A stretch of 14,069 bases of DNA, taken from the NCBI GenBank assembly GCA_003695085.1, contig RFIV01000079.1, positions 1-14,069 on the forward strand, written 5' to 3'. Below are positions 1 to 5,575 of the stretch, in pieces; position 1 is the stretch's first letter, and every line of letters begins with the position of its first letter. The notes below the pieces were generated by a model, which ran no database searches, was not told the DNA's origin, and saw only the letters and a list, made by a program, of their open reading frames with translations. The DNA comes from Gammaproteobacteria bacterium (GTDB lineage Bacteria; Pseudomonadota; Gammaproteobacteria; Pseudomonadales; Oleiphilaceae). Both the position numbers and the translations under genes were made by a program.

Positions 1-1266
1 ATCCCGTATCGTGACCGGAGGGTTGTCGATGATGGCCCGGGTCAGCAGGTCGACCAGTTCGGGGAAGGTGCCGGATTCACGGGCAAGCTTCCGGAGCATG
101 GGCTCATCATGCCCTTCCAGCTCCGATTGCAGGGCCGGCAGCACGGACAAGGCCTCCCTCAGCCTTGAAAGATCGCGTGGACGGGCTGAGCCCAGCCCTA
201 CGCGTGACAGAATGCGCTCAATGTCGCCCACCTGTCGCAGATGCTGATGAATCGGGTCGTCAAGGGCTTGCTCGGCGAGGTAGGTGACGCAGTTCTGCCG
301 CGCCATGACGGCCTCCCGATCACGCAGCGGGCGATTGAGCCAGCGCTTGAGCAGTCGGCTGCCCATGGCGGTTGCAGTCTTGTCCATGACCCAGGCCAGC
401 GTAAAGCGGGTATCCCCGCGCAGGTTGACATCGATCTCCAGATTGCGCCGGGTTGCAGCGTCAATGATGATCGCATCTTCCGAGCGTTCCCGGGTCAGGG
501 ACTGGATGTGAGGCAGCTCGTTCTGCTGGGTCTCTCGGGCATACTGGATCAGGCAGCCCGCGGCACCTATGGCCAGAGGCGCGTCCTCGCAGTCAAAGCC
601 GGCGAGATCATGCGTCCCCAGTTGCTCGCACAGCAGTCGGTGACCGGTCTCCCGATCGAAGTACCAGTCCGGCTGGCGTGTCAGGGCACAGGCATCCGCC
701 AAGGCATCGGCCCAGTCCGCATCGTCGCTGATCAGCAACTCTGCGGGCCGCAGCCGCTGCAACTCGGCCATGAGCTCGTCACGGTCACGGAGCTGCTGAA
801 TGACGAAGCGCCCTGCCGAAATGTCCATGACGGCCAGCCCGAACCCCTGGGAGGCGGTATTGACAGCGACCAGCAGATTGTCCTGCCGTTCATCCAGATA
901 GGCATCTTCACAGAGTGTGCCGGGCGTGATAATACGCACCACCTTCCGCTCAACCGGCCCCTTGCTGGTCGCCGGATCCCCCACCTGTTCGCAAATGACC
1001 ACCGATTCGCCCAGTTTGACCAGCCGGGCAATATAGCTTTCAGCCGCATGATAGGGCACGCCTGCCATGGGGATGGGCTTGCCGGCAGACTGGCCGCGTG
1101 CGGTCAGCGTGATATCAAGCAGGTCTGCAGCACGCTTGGCATCTTCGTAGAACAGTTCATAGAAGTCGCCCATGCGGTAGAAGACCAGCTGGCGCGGATA
1201 GTCCGCCTTGATCGCCAGATACTGCTGCATCATGGGGGTGTGGCCGGGAGCGTCTGATTGACTCAT
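1..1266 (-). CDS. mutS: DNA mismatch repair protein MutS, N-terminal half (partial)
   Basis: MutS binds mismatched or looped DNA and recruits MutL to start strand-directed repair. The visible 422 codons run in one open frame from ATG at 1266 to the window edge. They cover about half of the usual ~850 residues, so the clamp, the Walker ATPase and the dimerisation end lie outside. The N-terminus carries the mismatch-reading FYE motif (F35-Y36-E37 in MGDFYELF), followed by GVPYHA and CEQVGDP, which are hallmarks of domain I. The connector domain and the start of the core domain follow, and the last residues are NPPVTIRD, a well conserved core segment. The Shine-Dalgarno sequence is weak. It is divergent from pncC, an arrangement near recA common in gammaproteobacteria. 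Identity is very sure; the C-terminal half is simply not seen. Confidence 0.97.
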   Translation of the reverse strand, partial: MSQSDAPGHTPMMQQYLAIKADYPRQLVFYRMGDFYELFYEDAKRAADLLDITLTARGQSAGKPIPMAGVPYHAAESYIARLVKLGESVVICEQVGDPATSKGPVERKVVRIITPGTLCEDAYLDERQDNLLVAVNTASQGFGLAVMDISAGRFVIQQLRDRDELMAELQRLRPAELLISDDADWADALADACALTRQPDWYFDRETGHRLLCEQLGTHDLAGFDCEDAPLAIGAAGCLIQYARETQQNELPHIQSLTRERSEDAIIIDAATRRNLEIDVNLRGDTRFTLAWVMDKTATAMGSRLLKRWLNRPLRDREAVMARQNCVTYLAEQALDDPIHQHLRQVGDIERILSRVGLGSARPRDLSRLREALSVLPALQSELEGHDEPMLRKLARESGTFPELVDLLTRAIIDNPPVTIRD

Positions 1267-1311
1267 GAGCTGATTGATTCGCTTGAAGTGGGTGACGAGA
1301 CTGAAGCCGCG

Positions 1312-1339
1312 ATTTTATCGGATGGGCCGTCATTGATAA
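1312..1339 (-). promoter_or_regulatory. Candidate mutS promoter
   Basis: Reading leftwards, a -35-like TTATCA (1339-1334) is followed after 16 bp by TAAAAT (1317-1312). This predicts a start near 1305 and a leader of about 39 nt to the mutS ATG at 1266. The -35 shares five bases with the -35 of the opposing pncC promoter. Prediction by eye only. Confidence 0.45.
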
Positions 1340-1362
1340 AGGTAACTTGCCGGCGCTATAGT
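1333..1362 (+). promoter_or_regulatory. Candidate pncC promoter
   Basis: TTGATA (1333-1338) and TATAGT (1357-1362) are separated by 18 bp and would start transcription near 1369, 29 nt before the chosen pncC ATG. That start excludes the in-frame TTG at 1371 as a translated start, because it would be almost leaderless. Prediction by eye. Confidence 0.5.
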
Positions 1363-1397
1363 GGCGGTCGTTGTCAGTGCGAGTCAGGAGTGAAGAT

Positions 1398-1883
1398 ATG
1401 CGGGATTTGCTGATCAAGACAGGGCGGGTGCTGGTGGAGCGTGGTTGGCGTGTGAGTACGGCCGAGTCCTGCACGGGAGGCGGCGTGGCGCAGGCGCTCA
1501 CCGATTTGCCGGGCAGCTCGGACTGGTTCGAGGGCGGTGTGGTGGTTTACAGCAATCACCTGAAGCAGTCCTTGCTGGATGTTCCACCTGAAATGCTGGC
1601 AGCTGAAGGCGCCGTCAGCGAGCCTGTCGTGCGCCATATGGCGGATGCTGTCAGGCGCCTGACGGGCGTGGATGTGGGCGTCGCCACATCCGGGATTGCC
1701 GGGCCGGGTGGGGCGGTACCGGGCAAGCCGGTGGGGACCGTCTGGATCGCCTGGGCCGTTCGCGGTGAAGTGGACGCGGAGTGCTTTCTGTTTGACGGGG
1801 ATCGGCTGGCCATCCGGGAGCAGGCGGTCATGAACGCTCTCACAGGACTGTTGCACCGCGTGGAAGCCTGGGAGGGGGCCTGA
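1398..1883 (+). CDS. pncC: Nicotinamide-nucleotide amidohydrolase PncC (CinA C-terminal domain)
   Basis: PncC deamidates nicotinamide mononucleotide to nicotinate mononucleotide, recycling the NMN released by DNA ligase in the bacterial pyridine nucleotide cycle. The 161-residue protein is the stand-alone CinA C-terminal domain. It shows the signature TAESCTGGG near residues 20-28, followed by FEGGVVVYSN and the ATSGIAGPGG loop. There is no N-terminal molybdopterin-binding-like CinA domain, so this is the short PncC (YgaD) form. The ATG at 1398 was chosen because AGGAG at 1386-1390 sits 7 nt before it; an in-frame TTG at 1371 lacks such a site. It lies 86 bp before recA, the conserved cinA-recA neighbourhood, but recA has its own promoter. 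Confidence 0.95.
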   Translation: MRDLLIKTGRVLVERGWRVSTAESCTGGGVAQALTDLPGSSDWFEGGVVVYSNHLKQSLLDVPPEMLAAEGAVSEPVVRHMADAVRRLTGVDVGVATSGIAGPGGAVPGKPVGTVWIAWAVRGEVDAECFLFDGDRLAIREQAVMNALTGLLHRVEAWEGA

Positions 1884-1896
1884 CGGCGATTGCGGA

Positions 1897-1925
1897 TTGG
1901 CAAGCGCCGACAGTTGTGAAATAAT
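1897..1925 (+). promoter_or_regulatory. recA promoter
   Basis: TTGGCA (1897-1902) and AATAAT (1920-1925) each match the sigma-70 consensus at five of six bases and are spaced 17 bp apart. The predicted start, near 1932, falls inside the LexA box, as expected for an SOS promoter. Confidence 0.75.
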
Positions 1926-1926
1926 G

Positions 1927-1942
1927 CTGTTCAGATATACAG
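1927..1942 (+). promoter_or_regulatory. LexA operator (SOS box) of recA
   Basis: The 16-bp sequence CTGTTCAGATATACAG has perfect CTGT and ACAG half-sites around eight bases, the gammaproteobacterial LexA consensus. It begins one base after the -10 hexamer and covers the predicted start, so bound LexA would block initiation. Self-cleavage of LexA on the RecA filament would relieve this, making recA autoregulated through SOS. Confidence 0.9.
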
Positions 1943-1969
1943 TAAAATGAATGTGAGAGGCAGAACACA

Positions 1970-3004
1970 ATGGATGACAACCGCAAGAAGGCTCTGAGTG
2001 CCGCATTGACCCAGATCGAGCGCCAGTTCGGCAAGGGCGCTGTCATGCGCATGGGTGAGCAACCCCGGGAAATGATACCGTCGGTATCGACAGGGTCTCT
2101 GGGGCTGGACGTGGCGCTTGGGATTGGCGGGCTGCCCTTCGGCCGCATTGTTGAAATTTACGGGCCCGAGAGCTCGGGCAAGACGACCCTGACGCTGCAG
2201 GTTATCGCGGAGGCTCAGAAGCAGGGCAAGACCTGCGCCTTCGTGGATGCGGAGCATGCGCTGGACCCGATTTATGCGGAGAAGCTTGGCGTCAACATTG
2301 ATGACCTGCTGGTTTCTCAGCCGGATACCGGTGAACAGGCGCTGGAAATTGCCGACATGCTGGTGCGTTCCGGCGCTGTGGATGTCATCATCATTGACTC
2401 CGTCGCGGCATTGACGCCCAAGGCGGAGATTGAGGGCGAAATGGGAGATTCCCATGTGGGATTGCAGGCTCGCCTCATGTCCCAGGCATTGCGCAAGCTG
2501 ACGGCCAGCGTCAAGCAGGCCAACTGCCTGATGGTGTTCATCAACCAGATCCGCATGAAGATCGGTGTCATGTTTGGTAACCCCGAGACTACGACCGGAG
2601 GAAACGCGCTCAAGTTTTATGCGTCGGTGCGTCTGGACATCCGGCGCACGGGTGCGGTGAAGGAAGGGGATGAAGTGATTGGTAACGAAACCCGCGTCAA
2701 GGTGGTCAAGAACAAGGTTTCGCCGCCATTCAAACAGGCTGAATTCCAGATTCTCTATGGCAAGGGTATCTACCGGATGGGGGAAATCCTTGACATGGGC
2801 GTACAGCTCAAGCTGGTGGACAAGGCGGGTGCCTGGTACAGCTACAAGGGTGACAAGATCGGGCAGGGCAAGGCCAATGCCGCGCGCTATCTGGAGGAGC
2901 ACCCCGAGGTGGCGCAGGAAATTGAGCAGGCCATACGCGAGCAGCTGATGCCTCAGGTGACGCCGTCCGAGACGAAGGCCGCGACCGAGTCAGAAACGCT
3001 CTGA
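1970..3004 (+). CDS. recA: Recombinase RecA
   Basis: RecA polymerises on single-stranded DNA, performs homologous pairing and strand exchange, and as a filament triggers LexA self-cleavage. The 344-residue sequence has Walker A GPESSGKT at 65-72, the FVDAEHALD segment, the Walker B-like IIIDSVAALTPKAEIEG stretch, the L1/L2 DNA-binding loop region around HVGLQARLMSQ and MFGNPETTTGGNALKFY, and a short C-terminal tail with several Glu residues. GAGAGG (1955-1960) is 9 nt before the ATG. Length is close to the 353 of E. coli, the difference lying in a shorter tail. The gene has its own promoter and LexA box. recX, which often follows recA, is absent from the downstream 80 kb-free gap visible here (3005-3094) and from the rest of the window. 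Confidence 0.99.
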   Translation: MDDNRKKALSAALTQIERQFGKGAVMRMGEQPREMIPSVSTGSLGLDVALGIGGLPFGRIVEIYGPESSGKTTLTLQVIAEAQKQGKTCAFVDAEHALDPIYAEKLGVNIDDLLVSQPDTGEQALEIADMLVRSGAVDVIIIDSVAALTPKAEIEGEMGDSHVGLQARLMSQALRKLTASVKQANCLMVFINQIRMKIGVMFGNPETTTGGNALKFYASVRLDIRRTGAVKEGDEVIGNETRVKVVKNKVSPPFKQAEFQILYGKGIYRMGEILDMGVQLKLVDKAGAWYSYKGDKIGQGKANAARYLEEHPEVAQEIEQAIREQLMPQVTPSETKAATESETL

Positions 3005-3094
3005 GACGGTTTTGTCGGGAAAATTGATTTTTGACAGGGCGTTTGGGTGGCGACGCGCTACACTGATACCGTTGAACATCAAGAGGATTCAGGT

Positions 3095-3274
3095 ATGCAA
3101 TGGTTCATTGCAGCGCTTGTCGTGGTGGGGCTTGGAATCTGGCTGTGGAAGGGGCGGCAGCGCAACCCCTATCAGGAGCCAGACGTCAAGGAAGTGGATC
3201 AGGATCGCTATTATGTGCAGCCGCCGAGCGATCTGGACCCGCCCCATCAGGATCATGAGGGGGACAAGCTCTGA
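3095..3274 (+). CDS. Small single-pass membrane protein, unknown function
   Basis: I do not recognise this 59-residue protein. Residues 1-17 form one hydrophobic span (MQWFIAALVVVGLGIWL), followed by a basic stop (WKGRQR) and then a hydrophilic tail rich in Asp, Glu, Pro and His, ending near DHEGDKL. The layout predicts the N-terminus outside or in the membrane and a cytoplasmic tail. The ATG at 3095 is preceded by AGAGGA (3082-3087) at 7 nt; an in-frame upstream ATG at 3047 has no comparable site and would break the clean N-terminal span. It follows recA by 90 bp, where recX is often found, but shows no resemblance to RecX. It may be co-transcribed with recA. A real gene is likely from the ribosome binding site and protein architecture; function is open. 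Confidence 0.6.
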   Translation: MQWFIAALVVVGLGIWLWKGRQRNPYQEPDVKEVDQDRYYVQPPSDLDPPHQDHEGDKL

Positions 3275-3295
3275 GACCTACTCGTAGGCTCTCAG
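3271..3295. terminator. Imperfect hairpin between convergent genes, weak terminator candidate
   Basis: CTGAG (3271-3275) pairs with CTCAG (3291-3295), enclosing an inner CCTA/TAGG stem (3277-3280 and 3285-3288) around a CTCG loop, with a small internal loop. It spans the stop codons of two convergent genes. Neither side has a run of T, so it does not meet the usual rho-independent form. It could still slow polymerase or protect 3' ends. Confidence 0.3.
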
Positions 3296-3958
3296 TGCTT
3301 CCGGATCAAGGAGAGTGATTTTTTTGCCCTGCGAACGGATCAGCCCCTGATCCCGCAGGGTGCCCAGAATGCGTGACAGCGTTTCCGGCTTGATTGAAAG
3401 GCGGGATGCCAGCAGCTGTTTCTGGATATTCAATTCCAGCTCATCAACTTCGTCACCGGCTTTTTCCAGCTCCTGCATGAAGTAGCGCACCACGCGGTAG
3501 GTGGCGTTTTTCATGGTCAGTTGTTCGATCTCGTGCATCCGGCTCCGCAGGCGCATGGCCATGTCACCGAGCAGTCGCAGGCAGAGATCATTGTTGTTCC
3601 GCACGATGTCCAGAAAGACCTGGCTCTTGAAGGCATAGACGGTTGAAGGTTGCACAGCCGTGGCGGTCACCGGATAGCGATTGATCTGCATGAACATGAC
3701 GGCTTCGGCAAATGTCTCGCCGGGGTTGAGAATCTCGATGACTTTCTCATTACCATCCGGGTTGAGTCGAGACAGCTTGATCTGCCCGGCGTGCACTTGA
3801 TAGAAGTGGTGCGCCTCGGTGTCTTGCATGAAAAGTTGCTCGCCGGCTTGCAGATCCAGAATCTGGGCATGCCCGCCAATGCGGTTCAGTTCATCTTCAC
3901 TGAGCTTGCTGAACAGATAGTGACGCCTGAGCGAGGCGGTTGTCAGTGCATGAAGCAT
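3278..3958 (-). CDS. dnr: Crp/Fnr-family transcription regulator, Dnr-like
   Basis: This 226-residue cytoplasmic regulator has an N-terminal cyclic-nucleotide-type beta-roll (about 15-115), a long dimer helix, and a C-terminal winged helix. The segments TFAEAVMFM, LTMKNATYRVVRYF, KQLLASRLSIKPETLSRIL and ITLLDPEAL closely follow the Pseudomonas denitrification regulator Dnr, a haem protein that senses nitric oxide. The recognition helix has E192-T-L-S195-R196, the E..SR pattern that in FNR reads TTGAT-N4-ATCAA. It has only one cysteine and so cannot hold the FNR [4Fe-4S] cluster, which argues for a Dnr-type rather than Fnr/Anr-type sensor. It lies 60 bp downstream of ubiT on the same strand, and its likely target box is in the ubiT/yhcC gap. 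Subfamily assignment is by remembered similarity. Confidence 0.85.
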   Translation of the reverse strand: MLHALTTASLRRHYLFSKLSEDELNRIGGHAQILDLQAGEQLFMQDTEAHHFYQVHAGQIKLSRLNPDGNEKVIEILNPGETFAEAVMFMQINRYPVTATAVQPSTVYAFKSQVFLDIVRNNNDLCLRLLGDMAMRLRSRMHEIEQLTMKNATYRVVRYFMQELEKAGDEVDELELNIQKQLLASRLSIKPETLSRILGTLRDQGLIRSQGKKITLLDPEALRAYE

Positions 3959-3959
3959 G

Positions 3960-3997
3960 TGATGGGCCTGTCCATGATTTTTACATGCGGCCCATCA
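3960..3997 (-). promoter_or_regulatory. Inverted repeat in the leader of the Dnr-like gene, covering its ribosome binding site
   Basis: On the minus strand TGATGGGCC (3997-3989) and GGCCCATCA (3968-3960) are perfect 9-bp complements. Inside them two CATG copies can add a 4-bp inner stem around a 7-nt A/T loop. The 3' arm ends one base before the ATG at 3958 and contains the end of the only Shine-Dalgarno-like sequence, GGACAGG (3973-3967). In RNA this would hide the ribosome binding site; in DNA it could be a dimer operator. The pairing is seen directly; the role is inferred. Confidence 0.5.
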
Positions 3998-4022
3998 TAG
4001 CGACTGATTGTCAAAAAGTCAT
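3994..4022 (-). promoter_or_regulatory. Possible own promoter of the Dnr-like gene
   Basis: ATGACT (4022-4017) and TATGAT (3999-3994) are 17 bp apart on the minus strand. The -35 overlaps the ubiT stop codon. A start near 3987 would leave most of the 5' arm of the leader hairpin untranscribed, so a hairpin would form only in readthrough RNA from ubiT. Weak -35; prediction by eye. Confidence 0.35.
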
Positions 4023-4498
4023 GAGAAGAGCGTGACGTATTCCGCGCCACTGCGCACCAGAAATACCAGTTCAGGAGGAAGTGCTTCCAGCTCCAGGGTG
4101 TCGAGCAGGTTTTTGGTGTGCAAACCCAGCTCGGTATCGCCTTCGATGACCAGGTCTCGCTGGAAAAACAGAGTGTCCGGATCTTCCTTGCGTGCGGCGA
4201 GCAGCAGAAAACTTCTCAATTGCCCGCGAATGGTCACATCACAGATCTGATGACGCGCAACCTGTATGTGGTTGTCTGCACCCAGAGTGAAATCCCATTC
4301 CAGCCCGATGTCGCTGATACAGACACGCAACCAGTGTCCCGCCAGAAACTGGCACTCACCACTTTCCAGGGCGTCACGAAGCACGTGTTCAAGTGTCTTT
4401 GAGAGAACCTTTTTCTGCAGGAAGAACGGAGCTTTTACAGCTGGGCGGGCCAGCAGCGCCGGCAGCTTCGGCAGTACTGCACGGGGGGATGGCAACAT
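4019..4498 (-). CDS. ubiT: O2-independent ubiquinone biosynthesis accessory factor UbiT (SCP2 domain)
   Basis: UbiT is a sterol-carrier-protein-2-like lipid binding protein needed, with UbiU and UbiV, for ubiquinone synthesis without oxygen; it is thought to hold isoprenoid quinone intermediates. The protein (159 residues) resembles E. coli UbiT (YhbT): the run AARKEDPDTLFFQRDLVIEG, then DTELGLHTKNLLDTLE, is nearly the same as the enterobacterial protein. The ATG at 4498 is preferred over one at 4525: it aligns residue for residue with the E. coli start (ML... VK at 21-22), AGGAG (4513-4509) lies 10 nt upstream, and the predicted transcription start near 4526 would leave the longer form leaderless. 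The C-terminus is shorter than in E. coli. It is divergent from yhcC-ubiU-ubiV across a shared FNR-type box and followed by the Dnr-like gene. Confidence 0.93.
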   Translation of the reverse strand: MLPSPRAVLPKLPALLARPAVKAPFFLQKKVLSKTLEHVLRDALESGECQFLAGHWLRVCISDIGLEWDFTLGADNHIQVARHQICDVTIRGQLRSFLLLAARKEDPDTLFFQRDLVIEGDTELGLHTKNLLDTLELEALPPELVFLVRSGAEYVTLFS

Positions 4499-4533
4499 CG
4501 TCACAGGTCTCCTGGCGGCAAACACAGGCGCTT

Positions 4534-4539
4534 AGTATG
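4534..4539 (-). promoter_or_regulatory. -10 element of the ubiT promoter
   Basis: CATACT on the minus strand (4539-4534) starts 21 bp beyond the end of the FNR-type box, against 22 bp for a textbook class II activator site centred at -41.5. Transcription would start near 4527 and give a short leader holding the ubiT ribosome binding site. No good -35 is needed or seen. Confidence 0.5.
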
Positions 4540-4560
4540 TGGGATTCGCATGCGGAGGCA

Positions 4561-4574
4561 TTGACCTTCATCAA
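4561..4574. promoter_or_regulatory. FNR/Anr/Dnr-type box shared by ubiT and yhcC-ubiU-ubiV
   Basis: TTGACCTTCATCAA matches the FNR-family consensus TTGAT-N4-ATCAA at nine of ten specified bases. It is the only such box I found in the window and it lies in the middle of the divergent intergenic region. Candidate -10 elements lie 22 bp to its right and 21 bp to its left, so it could work as a class II activator site in both directions. The adjacent Dnr-like protein, or a chromosomal Anr/Fnr elsewhere, are the candidate activators. In E. coli ubiUV expression is known to depend on Fnr. Confidence 0.8.
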
Positions 4575-4578
4575 TTCC

Positions 4579-4591
4579 GGCGGATTCCGCC
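4579..4591. repeat. 13-bp palindrome in the yhcC promoter spacer
   Basis: GGCGGATTCCGCC is a perfect palindrome with 6-bp arms around one base. It lies between the FNR-type box and the yhcC -10, centred about 24 bp before the predicted start, where a bound protein would block the promoter. No family is recognised from it; chance is possible. Confidence 0.35.
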
Positions 4592-4596
4592 TCTGG

Positions 4597-4602
4597 TAGG
4601 CT
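4597..4602 (+). promoter_or_regulatory. -10 element of the yhcC-ubiU-ubiV promoter
   Basis: TAGGCT (4597-4602) is preceded by TGG, an extended -10 pattern. It starts exactly 22 bp after the FNR-type box, placing the box centre at -41.5 for a start near 4609. The hexamer itself is poor, as is common at activator-dependent promoters. Confidence 0.5.
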
Positions 4603-4639
4603 GTCGGGCTACTCTCACCGGCGACTGACCAAACCCGGC

Positions 4640-5575
4640 ATGGCATATCCCTACCTGACATTTGGCCGCTATATGCGCCAGCGATTTGGCGAGCGGGTAC
4701 ACAAGATCTCGCTGCACGCGGGCATGACCTGCCCCAACCGCGATGGCTCCAAGGGCATTGGGGGCTGCACGTTCTGCAACAACGCTACGTTCAGTCCAAA
4801 CAGTCGTGTGGAGCTGGATATCGTCGGGCAGATTGCCAAGGACAAGCAGCGGCTGACTCGCCGCTTTCGTGCGCGCAAGTTTCTGGCCTACTTCCAGAGC
4901 TACACCAACACCTATGCGGATGTGGAGACGCTTCGGCGGCTGTATGACATGACCCTCTCGGATCCGGATGTAATCGGCATGAGCGTGGGAACGCGGCCGG
5001 ATTGTGTGCCGGATGAGGTGCTGGCGCTGCTGGCCGGCTATCAGGCGCAGGGGCATGAGATCTGGCTTGAGCTGGGTTTGCAGAGCACCTTTGACGATTC
5101 GCTTGCACGTGTGAATCGGGGGCACGGTTTTGCCGAATATGAGGATGCGGTCGAGCGTGCACGGAAGTTTGGGCTGAAGTTATGCACGCACCTGATTGTC
5201 GGCCTGCCTGGTGAAGCCCCTGAGGATACTCTGATCAGCTTTGACCGGGTGATGGCACTGGGAACCGACTCCATCAAGATCCACCCACTGCACGTGGTGC
5301 GCGGCACTCAGCTGGCGCGTGAATGGAAGCGGGGCGACTATCAGCCCATTGGCTTTGACGACTATGTCCGGGTGGTCTCGGAGATCATTCTTCGTGCACC
5401 TGATGATCTGATCTTTCAGCGCCTGACAGGCACGGCCGGACGGGATCTGTTGTTGGCCCCCATGTGGTGCGAACACAAGTGGCCGGTCATGAATGCGGTT
5501 GAGGCGCGGCTGAAATCGATAACTGAGGAGGGTTCATGGAACTCGTCTGTCCGGCGGGCAGTTACCCCGCTCTGA
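4640..5575 (+). CDS. yhcC: Radical SAM protein of the YhcC family (TIGR01212)
   Basis: This is a radical S-adenosylmethionine protein of unknown reaction, 311 residues. The iron-sulfur cysteines are C31, C43 and C46 in a C-x11-C-x2-C arrangement (CPNRDGS...GGCTFCN), the variant spacing of the YhcC family rather than the common CxxxCxxC. Other family marks are LAYFQSYTNTYA, VGTRPDCVPDEVL, WLELGLQ, NRGH and HLIVGLPGE, then IKIHPLHVV and LLAPMWCE near the C-terminus, all as in E. coli YhcC. ATG at 4640 has no strong ribosome binding site; ATG at 4673 is an alternative but would lose conserved N-terminal residues. It is first in the unit with ubiU, overlapping it by 40 bp. In E. coli the gene is not with ubiUV, so this linkage is informative. 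Confidence 0.9.
   Translation: MAYPYLTFGRYMRQRFGERVHKISLHAGMTCPNRDGSKGIGGCTFCNNATFSPNSRVELDIVGQIAKDKQRLTRRFRARKFLAYFQSYTNTYADVETLRRLYDMTLSDPDVIGMSVGTRPDCVPDEVLALLAGYQAQGHEIWLELGLQSTFDDSLARVNRGHGFAEYEDAVERARKFGLKLCTHLIVGLPGEAPEDTLISFDRVMALGTDSIKIHPLHVVRGTQLAREWKRGDYQPIGFDDYVRVVSEIILRAPDDLIFQRLTGTAGRDLLLAPMWCEHKWPVMNAVEARLKSITEEGSWNSSVRRAVTPL

Noticed and set aside
241..1257. A 338-codon open frame on the + strand opposite mutS
   Set aside because: It is the antisense shadow of a GC-rich coding region; its translation shows no domain and mutS is unbroken on the other strand.
1931..2902. A 323-codon open frame on the - strand opposite recA
   Set aside because: Antisense shadow of recA, beginning and ending without sensible signals; recA is certain.
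3031..3064. TTGACA (3031-3036) and TACACT (3059-3064) as a promoter of the small membrane ORF
   Set aside because: The 22-bp spacing is too long for sigma-70, and no other -10 fits the TTGACA.
4009..4014. Perfect TTGACA on the - strand before the Dnr-like gene
   Set aside because: No -10-like hexamer lies 15-19 bp downstream; TATGAT is only 9 bp away.
4499..4525. Longer ubiT start at 4525
   Set aside because: The predicted transcript starts at about 4526, the shorter form aligns with E. coli UbiT from residue 1, and it has AGGAG upstream.
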